Part shown: positions 42,595 to 50,781 of the stretch, in pieces | How positions within the stretch are numbered: position 1 is the first letter of the stretch | How the letters are laid out: every line of letters begins with the position of its first letter | From: Streptomyces liangshanensis | GTDB taxonomy: Bacteria; Actinomycetota; Actinomycetes; Streptomycetales; Streptomycetaceae | Length of the DNA stretch: 64,000 nt | Assembly: GCF_011694815.1 (NCBI RefSeq) | Contig: NZ_CP050177.1 | Span: forward strand, 7,385,501-7,449,500 | Direction: 5' to 3' | Position numbers and translations under genes: made by a program | The notes under the pieces: model-generated | Databases searched by the model: none | What the model saw: only the letters and a program-made list of their open reading frames with translations | What the model was told of the DNA's origin: nothing

Positions 42595-43956
42595 ATGACA
42601 GAGACCCCGCCCCAGCTCCACCTCGGCGTCTTCTTCACCGGCGTCGGACCGCAGCTGATCTGGACCGACCCCGGCGCGCCCTCCCACACCGCGATCGACA
42701 CGTTCGTCGACATCGCGCGGACCCTCGAACGCGGCCTGTTCGACGCGTTCTTCCTCGGCGAGGGACTGCGGGTACGGGAGAACCGGGGCCGGGTCTTCGA
42801 CCTCGACGTCGCCGGGCGCCCCGACGCCATCACCCAGCTCTCCGCGCTCGCCGCCGTCACCGAGCGGATCGGCCTGGTGGCCACCCAGAACACCACGTAC
42901 AACTACCCGGCCGACCTCGCCCGGCGGCTGGCGAGCCTCGACCTGCTGTCCGACGGCCGGGCCGGCTGGAACATCGTCACCACCGACAACGCCTGGACGG
43001 GCGCCAACTTCCGGCACGGCGGCTGGCTGGAGCACGAACGCCGTTACGACCGGGCCGGGCAGTTCGTCGACGCCGCCAAGGCCCTGTGGGCGTCCTGGGC
43101 CCCCGACGCCGTCGCGCCCGACGGGCAGGCCGCGAGCTGGGCCCGGCCCGGGTCCGTCACCCCGGTCGAGCGGGACACCGACCTCGTACGGCTGCGCGCC
43201 ACGGCCACCGTCCCCGGCAGCCGGCAGGGCCGCCCGGTGCTGTTCCAGGCGGGGGACTCGGACGGCGGACGCGAACTCGCCGCCCGCCACGCCGACGTGG
43301 TCTTCTCCGCCAACACCGAGTACGGCAAGGCCGTCGCCTACGCCGCCGACCTGCGCGAACGGCTCGCCCGCCACGGCCGCACGCCCGACTCGCTGCGGAT
43401 CCTGCCCGGCGCGAGCCTCGTCCTCGGCGACACACCCGCCGACGCGGAGGAGAAGGCCCGGTGGGTACGGCGCGAACAGGTCAACGGACCCCGCGCCCTC
43501 GCCTTCCTGGAGCAGTACTGGGGCACCGACCTGTCCGGCTACGACCCCGACGGGCCGCTGCCCGGCATCGAGCCCAGCGAGGACGAGCTCGACCCGTCCC
43601 GGGGCACGATCGCGATCGCGCACCGCAGCGGCAAACTGGCGCTGATCCAGAAGTGGCGTGACCTCGCGGCCGAACGCGACCTGTCGATACGCGAGTTGGT
43701 GCTGGAGGTCTCCCCGGGCCACCCGACCTTCGTCGGCACCCCGGCGTCCGTCGCCGACGAGTGGACCCACTACGTCCGCACCCGCGCCGTCGACGGCTTC
43801 AACCTCGTACCGCACCTGCTCCCCGCCTCGATCACCGACGTCGTCGACAAGCTCGTCCCCGAACTCCAGGAGAGGGGCGTCTACCGCACCGCGTACCGGG
43901 GCACGACCCTGCGCGAACACCTCGACCTGCCGCCGCTCCCCGCCGCCGGCGCCTGA
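42595..43956 (+). CDS. NtaA/DszA-type FMN-dependent monooxygenase
   Basis: A 453-residue full-length member of the NtaA/SnaA/DszA monooxygenases. Characteristic pieces are QLHLGVFFTGVGPQLIWTDP, LFDAFFLGEGLRVRENRGRV, LLSDGRAGWNIVTTDNAWTG (about residues 115-135), ERRYDRAGQFVDAAKALWASW, RPVLFQAGDSDGG and the end YRGTTLREHLDLP. Enzymes of this kind oxidise organosulfur compounds, chelators or alkyl chains with FMNH2 from a separate reductase; no reductase gene is adjacent. ATG 42595 is chosen for GAGGTGA at five bases. It is the last gene after the leader peptide and the short LLM gene, and a perfect hairpin follows. Confidence 0.92.
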   Translation: MTETPPQLHLGVFFTGVGPQLIWTDPGAPSHTAIDTFVDIARTLERGLFDAFFLGEGLRVRENRGRVFDLDVAGRPDAITQLSALAAVTERIGLVATQNTTYNYPADLARRLASLDLLSDGRAGWNIVTTDNAWTGANFRHGGWLEHERRYDRAGQFVDAAKALWASWAPDAVAPDGQAASWARPGSVTPVERDTDLVRLRATATVPGSRQGRPVLFQAGDSDGGRELAARHADVVFSANTEYGKAVAYAADLRERLARHGRTPDSLRILPGASLVLGDTPADAEEKARWVRREQVNGPRALAFLEQYWGTDLSGYDPDGPLPGIEPSEDELDPSRGTIAIAHRSGKLALIQKWRDLAAERDLSIRELVLEVSPGHPTFVGTPASVADEWTHYVRTRAVDGFNLVPHLLPASITDVVDKLVPELQERGVYRTAYRGTTLREHLDLPPLPAAGA

Positions 43957-43984
43957 TCCGCGGGACGGACCGCGGCCACCTGCC

Positions 43985-44027
43985 CACGGCAGGGCCTGCT
44001 CCCGTACGCGGATCAGGCCCTGCCGTG
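43985..44027. terminator. bidirectional hairpin terminator
   Basis: CACGGCAGGGCCTG pairs perfectly with CAGGCCCTGCCGTG around a 15-base loop. It lies between the convergent LLM unit and ABC permease gene and overlaps the last five codons of the latter. Confidence 0.8.
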
Positions 44028-45203
44028 CGCCTGTTGCGACTGCCGCGACAGCGAGTCGATGACCACCGCGGCCAGCAGCACACCCCCGGTGATCATCAGC
44101 TGTACGGCCGACTGGATGCCCAGCAGCGCCATGCCCGAGGCGATCGACTGGATGACCAGGATCCCGAGCAGCGCCGACCAGGTCGTCCCGCGTCCGCCGT
44201 ACAGGCTGGCGCCCCCGACGACCGCCGCCGCGATCGCGTTCATCAGCAGCATCACGGAACCCGACGTCTGGTTCGCGGCGGTGATCCGGGAGGCCAGGAA
44301 CAGGCCGCCGACCGCCGCCAGCGTCCCGGACACCATGAACACCGACACGCGCACCCACACCACCCGCACCCCGGTGCGCCGGGTGGCCTCGATGCCCCCG
44401 CCGATCGCGTACACCTTCCGTCCGTACGGCGTCCTGCGCAGGAGGATGTCCAGCGCCGCGATCACCACCAGGAAGACGAGCAGCGCGAGCGGCATGCCCT
44501 GGAACCGGTTGAGGATGTGCGCCGCGCAGAACGAGATGACCGCCACCACCGCCGTGCGCACCCCGGTCTCCCCGAGCGGCTTGTAGGGCATCCCGGCGTC
44601 CTTCCGGCGCCGCCTGTCCCGCCAGGACACCAGGAAGAACGCGGCGGTACCGAACGCCGCCAGCCCGTACGCCACGCCGTCGTCGTGGAAGTAGTAGCCG
44701 GTCAGCTGGGCGACGAAGCTCTGGTCGTCGAGGTTGATCGTGGCGCTCGTGCCCAGGATGTAGAGCATGAGGCCGCTCCAGCCCAGCAGCCCGGCGAGCG
44801 TGACGACGAACGCGGGCACGCCCAGCCGCGCCACGATGTACCCCTGGAACGCGCCCACGGCCGTCCCGGCGAGCACGGCGACGATGATCGCCGGCGCCTC
44901 GGGCACGCCGTGGAGCACGTTCTGCACCGCGAACACGGCCGCCGCGAGCCCGCTGACCGACGCGGCCGACAGGTCGATGTCCCCGATCAGCAGGACGAAC
45001 ACGAGGCCGACCGCGATCAGTCCGGTGCCGACGACGTCCACGCTCAGGTTGGACAGGTTGCGGGGGGACAGGAAGCGGGAGTTGAGGCTCTGGAACACGA
45101 TCCAGATCACGACGAGCCCGGCCACCGCCGGGACCGAGCCCAGCTCCCCGCTGCCGAGCCGGCGGCCGAACGCCTTCGCGACGCGGGTGAGGGTCGAGAC
45201 CAA
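44013..45203 (-). CDS. sugar ABC transporter permease (XylH-like)
   Basis: A 396-residue inner-membrane permease of the carbohydrate uptake CUT2 family, with about ten to twelve membrane helices. Family marks are VGLVFVLLIGDIDLSAASVS, LGVPAFVVTLAGLLGWSGL, the cytoplasmic loop RRTPYGRKVYAIGGGIEATR (the ATPase-contact region) and SVMLLMNAIAAAVVGGASLY. It is longer than RbsC and close to XylH in size. TTG 45203 is given as start; a CTG at 45212 that overlaps the ATPase stop and has GGAGGG at seven bases is an alternative. Last gene of the binding protein-ATPase-permease set. Confidence 0.9.
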   Translation of the reverse strand: MVSTLTRVAKAFGRRLGSGELGSVPAVAGLVVIWIVFQSLNSRFLSPRNLSNLSVDVVGTGLIAVGLVFVLLIGDIDLSAASVSGLAAAVFAVQNVLHGVPEAPAIIVAVLAGTAVGAFQGYIVARLGVPAFVVTLAGLLGWSGLMLYILGTSATINLDDQSFVAQLTGYYFHDDGVAYGLAAFGTAAFFLVSWRDRRRRKDAGMPYKPLGETGVRTAVVAVISFCAAHILNRFQGMPLALLVFLVVIAALDILLRRTPYGRKVYAIGGGIEATRRTGVRVVWVRVSVFMVSGTLAAVGGLFLASRITAANQTSGSVMLLMNAIAAAVVGGASLYGGRGTTWSALLGILVIQSIASGMALLGIQSAVQLMITGGVLLAAVVIDSLSRQSQQAHGRA

Positions 45204-45208
45204 CGTAC

Positions 45209-45997
45209 TCAGGACTCGTCCCTCCCCACGCCCGGCGGGCGATGTGTCACGGAGCTGCTCGTCGCCCCGGTCATCGACGCGAGGATCTGCTCCTGGGAGG
45301 TGGTGCCCACGTCGAAGTACCCGTTGTTGCGGCCGAGGTGCAGGACCGCCACCCGGTCGGCCACGGCCTTGATGTCGCCCATGTTGTGACTGATGATCAG
45401 CACCCCGAGGCCCTGGTCCCGCAGCCGCTCGACCAGGTCGAGGACCCGCACGGTCTGCTGGATGCCGAGCGCGGCGGTCGGCTCGTCCAGCAGGAGCATC
45501 CGCGGCGAGCCCAGCAGCGAGCGGGTGAGGGCCACGGTCCGCCGCTCGCCCCCGGACAGCGAGGCCACCCGCTGCCGCACGTGGGGGACGTTCAGGGGCA
45601 GCGTCGTGTCCAGCAGTTCGCGGGTACGGCGTTCCATCTCGACCTCGTCGAGGATGCCCCACCTGCTGATCTCCCGGCCGAGGAACAGGTTCCCGACGAT
45701 GTCGAGGTTGTCGCAGAGCGCGAGGTCCTGGTAGACGGCCGCGATGCCCAGGTCCTTGGCGTCGTGGGGGCGCCTGATCCGTACCGGCCGCCCCTCCCAC
45801 TCGATGACCCCGGTGTCCGCGGGGTCGATCCCCGCGATCACCTTCACGAGCGTGGACTTGCCGGCGCCGTTGTCGCCCATCAGCGCGACGACCTCACCGG
45901 CCCGGACCTCCAGCTCGACGTCCGTGAGTGCCTGGACGGCGCCGTAGCGCTTGGAGACGCCTCGCACGGCCAGCAGGGGCGCGGGGGTCACGGTCAC
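45209..45997 (-). CDS. sugar ABC transporter ATP-binding protein (single domain)
   Basis: A 262-residue ATPase of the CUT2 type with one nucleotide-binding domain, unlike RbsA or XylG, which carry two. Walker A is MGDNGAGKSTLVKVIAG, the signature VASLSGGERRTVALTRSLLG, Walker B PRMLLLDEPTAALG, and IISHNMGDIKAVADR holds the switch histidine. GTG 45997 follows GGAGGG at five bases; GTG 45991 is also possible. It lies 19 bases after the binding-protein gene and just before the permease. With one domain it should act as a homodimer. Confidence 0.92.
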   Translation of the reverse strand: MTVTPAPLLAVRGVSKRYGAVQALTDVELEVRAGEVVALMGDNGAGKSTLVKVIAGIDPADTGVIEWEGRPVRIRRPHDAKDLGIAAVYQDLALCDNLDIVGNLFLGREISRWGILDEVEMERRTRELLDTTLPLNVPHVRQRVASLSGGERRTVALTRSLLGSPRMLLLDEPTAALGIQQTVRVLDLVERLRDQGLGVLIISHNMGDIKAVADRVAVLHLGRNNGYFDVGTTSQEQILASMTGATSSSVTHRPPGVGRDES

Positions 45998-46016
45998 CAC
46001 CTCCCTCCTCGGCCCG

Positions 46017-47129
46017 TCACGTGGTGAGTCCGGCCCTTCCGCACGCCGACGCGAACCTCGGGGAGCAGATCTGGCCAATCGTGTACATGCCGTCCTTGAC
46101 GACGGTGCTCCTGATGTTGCCGACGGTCACCGTGATCCCGTCCAGCAGGACGGCCGGGACGTTCCTGGTCGTGGGGCTGTCGACCCGGTCGGGGGCCTGC
46201 TTGCCGAGCTTCTCGCCCCGGCCCAGGGTGAGGGCCATCTCGGCGGCGGCCGACGCCTCGGGCGCGAAGGGCTTGTAGACCGTCATGTACTGGTCGCCCA
46301 CGACGATGCGCTGCACGGCGGACAGTTCGGCGTCCTGCCCGGTGACGGGCGGCAGCGGCCGGACCACGTTCGCCCTGAGGGACGCGATGACCCCGGCGGC
46401 CAGTCCGTCGTTGGCGGCGTACACGCCGTTGATGTGATCGGCGCCGAGGGACGCGATGGCACCCGACATGTTGCTGTTGGCGATCTCCGGCTTCCAGCCC
46501 TCGGTGTCGTACGACTTGCCGATCCGCACCTTGCCGCGCAGGACGGACAGGGCGCCGCGCTTGAACAGGTTGGCGTTGGGGTCCGCGGACGGGTCGCCGT
46601 TCATCATCACGATCTGCCGGCGGGCCGCGTCCGGGCCGAGGGCCTTGAGCAGGGCGGTGCCCTGGAGCCTGCCGACCTGCTCGCCGTCGAAGGACACGAA
46701 CCCGGAGATCGGGCCGTTGGTGAGCCGGTCGTACGAGACGACCGGGATGTCCGCCGCCCGCACCTCCTCGACCGAGGAGGTCAGCGCCTTGGCGTCGACG
46801 GGCCCGAGGATCAGCGCGTCGACCCCCTGGGTGATCATCGAGTCCACCTGCTGCTGCTGGGCAGCCACGTCCCCCCGGGCGTTGCCGTACCGCACCCGGC
46901 AGTCGTCGCACAGTTCCCTGACCCGGCGCTCGATCAGCGGCCGGTCGAATTTCTCCCAGCGCGCGGCGCGACTGTCCGGGAGCAGCAGCCCGATCGTCAG
47001 ACCGCCGCCGCCCGAACCGCTCCCGCCGCCGTCGCCGCACGCGTTCAGGGCGAGGCCGGCGGCCACCACGGAGACGGCGAGGGTGACGGTGCCGCGACGG
47101 AGCCCGGTACGTGCTGCGGTCCGGAACAC
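46017..47129 (-). CDS. sugar ABC transporter substrate-binding lipoprotein (XylF-like)
   Basis: A 370-residue periplasmic-binding-type lipoprotein. The signal peptide ends in the lipobox LALNACG with the lipid-carrying cysteine near residue 31, followed by a Gly/Ser linker. The binding domain has LTIGLLLPDSRAARWEKFDR, VDALILGPVDAKAL, GEQVGRLQGTALLKAL and INGVYAANDGLAAGVIASLR, as in xylose- and ribose-type binding proteins. GTG 47129 is preceded by GAGGAGGAA. First gene of the transporter set, 76 bases after the sensor phosphatase gene on the same strand. A pentose is likely; the actual sugar cannot be read from the sequence. Confidence 0.92.
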   Translation of the reverse strand: MFRTAARTGLRRGTVTLAVSVVAAGLALNACGDGGGSGSGGGGLTIGLLLPDSRAARWEKFDRPLIERRVRELCDDCRVRYGNARGDVAAQQQQVDSMITQGVDALILGPVDAKALTSSVEEVRAADIPVVSYDRLTNGPISGFVSFDGEQVGRLQGTALLKALGPDAARRQIVMMNGDPSADPNANLFKRGALSVLRGKVRIGKSYDTEGWKPEIANSNMSGAIASLGADHINGVYAANDGLAAGVIASLRANVVRPLPPVTGQDAELSAVQRIVVGDQYMTVYKPFAPEASAAAEMALTLGRGEKLGKQAPDRVDSPTTRNVPAVLLDGITVTVGNIRSTVVKDGMYTIGQICSPRFASACGRAGLTT

Positions 47130-47205
47130 TCGGAGTTCCTCCTCGCCCGTTCGACGGCGCCCCCTGACCCGGGACCGGAGGCGGTACGGGCAGGTCGGAC
47201 GCGGC

Positions 47206-49731
47206 CTACCCTGCCACGGGCCCCGCGTCCGGACCGGACGCCTCGCGTGGCGGCACCGGGATTTCACTCCACACCTGCTTGCCGCCGCTCACCGGCACCG
47301 AGCCCCAGGCCGCCGACATCGCCTCGACCAGCAGGATGCCGCGCCCGCCGGTGGACTCCCAGTCCACGATCACCGGTTTCGCGGGCGCCCGAGGGGAGCC
47401 GTCGGTCACGGCGACCCGCAGCCGGTCCGCGGCCAGCGCGAGGTCGAGACGCACCGAACCCTGGGTGTGCACGAGGGCGTTGGTGACCATCTCCGAGACG
47501 ATGAGGAGTACGACGTCGGCCTCCTCCGCCAGGCCCCAGGCGCGCAGGGTCCGCGCGGTGAAACGCCGCGCGTGCATCACCGCGTCCGGCAGGCGCCACA
47601 CCGTCCAGCTCGCCCGGACGGGCCGTACCTTCATCCCGTCGTAGCGCATCAGGAGCAGCGCCACGTCGTCGTCCCGCCGCCCCCCGCCCCCGAGCATCGT
47701 GTCGGCCATCCGGCCGGGGTCGGACGTGTCGGTGGAGCGCAGCACCTCGCACATCCGCCGCATGCCGTCCTCCAGGTGGAGGATCTGGGACTCGACCAGG
47801 CCGTCGGTCAGCAGGGCGAGGACCGTGCCGGGGGCCAGCCCCAGCGTGGTCATGGGGAACTCCGCGTCCGCGAGGACCCCCAGCGGGGGCCCGCCCTCGG
47901 TCGTCAGTTCCTCGGTGGAGCCGTCCGGGTGACGCAGCAGCGGCGGAAGGTGCCCCGCCCGGACGAACCAGGCGTCGCCCTCCTCCATGTCCAGCTCGAC
48001 GTAGCAGCAGGTGGCGAAGAGGTCGGTCTCCATGCCGACGAGCAGCCGGTTGGCGTGCGAGACGACCACGTCCGGGGGGTGGCCCTCGACCGCGTACGCC
48101 CTGATCGCCGTACGCATCTGGCCCATGATCGTCGCGGCGGCGGCGCTGTGTCCCTGCACGTCCCCGATGACCAGGGCGACCCGTCCCTCGGAGAGCGGGA
48201 TGACGTCGTACCAGTCGCCGCCCACCGCGAGTCCCGCCATCGCGGGGAGGTAGCGGGCGACGGCCACCCCGCCGGCCAGCGCCGGGAGCCTGCGGGGCAG
48301 CAGGCTGCGCTGGAGCGTGGTGGCGAGTTCGTGCTCGGCGTCGAAGGCACGGGCCCGCTTGAGGGCCTGTCCCACCAGGCCGGCCGTCGCGGTGAGCAGG
48401 GAGCGCTCCTCGGGGCGGAACTCGTGCGGTGCGTCCCAGCCCACCAGGCAGGCGCCGACCACCCGCCCCTCGGCGGGCAGCGGCAGGACGGCCAGCCCGC
48501 CGGGACCGACGTCCGCGAGCCCGTCCCCGCTCGCGGGCCCTTCCGGCCACAGGCTGACCCGGCCCTCGCGCAGGGTGCCGGCCAGGGTGGGCAGGGCCCG
48601 GATCGGCAGGTCGGGCCATTCGGAGCGCCACTCCGACTGCCAGGCGTCCGGCCACGCGGAGGGTTCCGGCGGATCGAGCGCGAGGACGACCAGCCGGTCG
48701 GACTCGATCTCGGCGAACGCCACCCGGTCGGCGCCCAGCGGACCGCGCAGCGCGGAGACCATCACCCGTCCCACGTCCCGCACGCTCATCGCGTCGGCCA
48801 GCGCCGCGGCGAGCCGCTGCACCCGGGAGACCTCGTCGGCGCCGCGCCGCAGCGCGTGGGCGTCGGCGACCACGCCCACCACCCGGTCGGGTCGGCCCGT
48901 GTGGTCGGCCAGCACCCGGCAGCGCATCTGGAGCCAGCGCAGTTCGCCGTTCGTCCGGCGGACGCGGAACTCCAGCTCCCGGCTGCCGGAGGTGACCTTG
49001 CCCGGTTCCACCAGGGACATGAGCGCGGGCAGGTCGTCGGGGACGCAGTGGGCGAGGAAGGTCTCCACCCGGCCGTCGAAGCGGTCCGGCGCCATGTCGA
49101 CCAGTTCGAGGACCCGCGCGTCCGCGTCGATCCGCCCGGTGCTCAGGACCAGGCTGAACTTCCCGACGCGCAGCGGGTCGGACGCGGTGGCGGGCAGGAC
49201 GGGCGGCGGGCGGCCGACGGTCAGGACACTGCCCGGCTCCCCGTGGGCCTCCAGGCGGGCGGCCACCTGGTCCGCGTACACCTCCAGGAAATCGCGCCGC
49301 TCGGCGTCGAAGCCGGCCTCGGCGTCGTCGACCACGAGCAGGCAGCCCAGCCGCCAGGGCAGCGCGCCGAGCGAGATGTCGACCGGGAGGGGCCGCTGTC
49401 CCGTCTCGCCGTAGGAGCCCAGTTCGGCGGGGCCGAGCCACAGGGGGTGGCCGGTGCAGTACGCGTCGGTGACCGGTGACCTGCTCGACAGGGCGTACAC
49501 GTCGGGGAGCGGGATCCGCTCGCGCAGCCGCCCGGAGGCCTGGGCCAGCCGGAGGGAGCGGCCTCCTTCGTCGAGCACGTAGACGGCGACCAGGGCCGCC
49601 CCGGCGAACGCGAGCACCTGCCCGGCGACGGCCTCCTCGCCCCCGCCCGGCGGCAGACCGCCGTCAGCCCCGCCTGCCGGGTCCGCCCACAGCCTCGGGA
49701 CTTCGACCTCGGTGCCACCATCACCGGACAT
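47206..49731 (-). CDS. GAF-PAS-GAF-PP2C phosphatase with C-terminal HATPase domain
   Basis: An 841-residue multidomain sensor. A first GAF-like domain spans about residues 15-165 and a PAS domain about 185-285 (RVLELVDMAPDRFDGRVETF). A second GAF domain lies at about 295-460. The SpoIIE-type phosphatase covers about 470-690 (LAVGGDWYDVIPL, VIGDVQGHSAAAATIMG, RAGHLPPLLR). An RsbW-like ATPase covers about 705-825 (LIVSEMVTNALVHTQG, GRGILLVEAM). One protein thus carries both the phosphatase and a kinase-type domain of a partner-switching system. It is followed on the same strand by the sugar ABC genes. No STAS substrate gene is adjacent. Confidence 0.93.
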   Translation of the reverse strand: MSGDGGTEVEVPRLWADPAGGADGGLPPGGGEEAVAGQVLAFAGAALVAVYVLDEGGRSLRLAQASGRLRERIPLPDVYALSSRSPVTDAYCTGHPLWLGPAELGSYGETGQRPLPVDISLGALPWRLGCLLVVDDAEAGFDAERRDFLEVYADQVAARLEAHGEPGSVLTVGRPPPVLPATASDPLRVGKFSLVLSTGRIDADARVLELVDMAPDRFDGRVETFLAHCVPDDLPALMSLVEPGKVTSGSRELEFRVRRTNGELRWLQMRCRVLADHTGRPDRVVGVVADAHALRRGADEVSRVQRLAAALADAMSVRDVGRVMVSALRGPLGADRVAFAEIESDRLVVLALDPPEPSAWPDAWQSEWRSEWPDLPIRALPTLAGTLREGRVSLWPEGPASGDGLADVGPGGLAVLPLPAEGRVVGACLVGWDAPHEFRPEERSLLTATAGLVGQALKRARAFDAEHELATTLQRSLLPRRLPALAGGVAVARYLPAMAGLAVGGDWYDVIPLSEGRVALVIGDVQGHSAAAATIMGQMRTAIRAYAVEGHPPDVVVSHANRLLVGMETDLFATCCYVELDMEEGDAWFVRAGHLPPLLRHPDGSTEELTTEGGPPLGVLADAEFPMTTLGLAPGTVLALLTDGLVESQILHLEDGMRRMCEVLRSTDTSDPGRMADTMLGGGGRRDDDVALLLMRYDGMKVRPVRASWTVWRLPDAVMHARRFTARTLRAWGLAEEADVVLLIVSEMVTNALVHTQGSVRLDLALAADRLRVAVTDGSPRAPAKPVIVDWESTGGRGILLVEAMSAAWGSVPVSGGKQVWSEIPVPPREASGPDAGPVAG

Positions 49732-49947
49732 TCCGCTGTATCACCTACGTCCCATCATCCACTCACGGCAAACGGGGAGCCAGCCCGGCGGCGCCGCCGG
49801 TACGGGAACGTCCTCCTCGTCCGTACGGCCCGGGCACCGGCGTGCCGGGTACCACCCAGTTTTGCCGCTGTCCCGCGTGAGCGCCATCACCACGACACGA
49901 CGGGGTGTCCGTACGGGCGCCCGGGACGTGCCGTTCCGGGGCGGGGA

Positions 49948-50619
49948 TCAGCCCGTTTCCGCGCTCTCCGGGGCGCCGGCGGCCTTGCCCGTACGGCTCA
50001 GCAGCGCCGCGAGGTCGTGCACCTCGGCCTCCGCGCGCCGGGCGGGCACGCCCGCCGCGATCAGCGTGGCCGTCGCCGTCGCCGTCCCGTCGTCGTGCCA
50101 GGCCTCCGCCCCGACGCTCTCGATCAGCGAGAGGGCCATGGCCTCCAGGGCCGCGCTGAGGACACGCGGCGGTACGTGCGCGGGGATCGCGCCGAGGGCC
50201 TGGCCGCGCTCCAGGATGCTCGTGACCTTCTCGCGGGCGGGGGCGAGCAGTTCGGAGACCCGCTCGTGGCCCAGGTCGCGGCGGGCCAGCCCGATCAGCA
50301 TCCGGTAGCGGTCGCCCACGGGCCAGATGCCCAGGACGAAGCGGGCGAGCGCCCGCTCCGGCGGGTCGTCCGGCGACACGGAGGTCCGCACCGCCTCGCC
50401 CAGCACCTGCGACACCTCCTGCGCCACCGCCTCCAGGAGCGCGGGGCGCCCGGGGAAGTGCCCGAAGACGGTCCGGCGGACGACGCCGGTCGCCCGGGCC
50501 ACGTCCTCCAGGGTCGCGTCGGGATTGCGGCTCAGCTCGACCTGGGCGACGGCCAGGATGCGGGCCCGGTTCGCACGGGCGTTGCTGCGTCGGGGCTCGG
50601 GCGCGGTGGGTGGCGTCAT
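49948..50619 (-). CDS. TetR family repressor
   Basis: A 223-residue TetR-type protein. The helix-turn-helix is NRARILAVAQVELSRNPDAT, LEDVARATGVVRRTVFGHFP (about residues 17-58), and the C-terminal helical domain binds a ligand. It is divergent from the MFS pump at 50782, the usual repressor/efflux pair. The 162 bases between contain nested repeats that look like its operator (50700-50754). ATG 50619 is used; no strong ribosome site is seen. The ligand is likely a substrate of the pump. Confidence 0.92.
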   Translation of the reverse strand: MTPPTAPEPRRSNARANRARILAVAQVELSRNPDATLEDVARATGVVRRTVFGHFPGRPALLEAVAQEVSQVLGEAVRTSVSPDDPPERALARFVLGIWPVGDRYRMLIGLARRDLGHERVSELLAPAREKVTSILERGQALGAIPAHVPPRVLSAALEAMALSLIESVGAEAWHDDGTATATATLIAAGVPARRAEAEVHDLAALLSRTGKAAGAPESAETG

Positions 50620-50699
50620 GGGAGATCCATTCTGCACATCGGTGGGCAGGGGTGGCAATCGTCCGCGGCGGGCGGGGCGGTGAGGAGGGCGGGACGCCA

Positions 50700-50754
50700 C
50701 TTATTTGCACGCCGGTGAGCAAAAAGCTAACGTGCACATCGTTGAGCAAATAAG
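50700..50754. promoter_or_regulatory. candidate TetR operator region
   Basis: An outer inverted repeat CTTATTTGC...GCAAATAAG (50700-50708 and 50746-50754) encloses two direct copies of TGCAC-N5-TGAGCAAA. One lies in TTTGCACGCCGGTGAGCAAA, itself a TTTGC/GCAAA dyad. The site is AT-rich compared with the surroundings and lies 28 bases before the MFS start. Confidence 0.7.
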
Positions 50755-50781
50755 AGTCGTCGGTCCACGAAGGAAGCCGCC

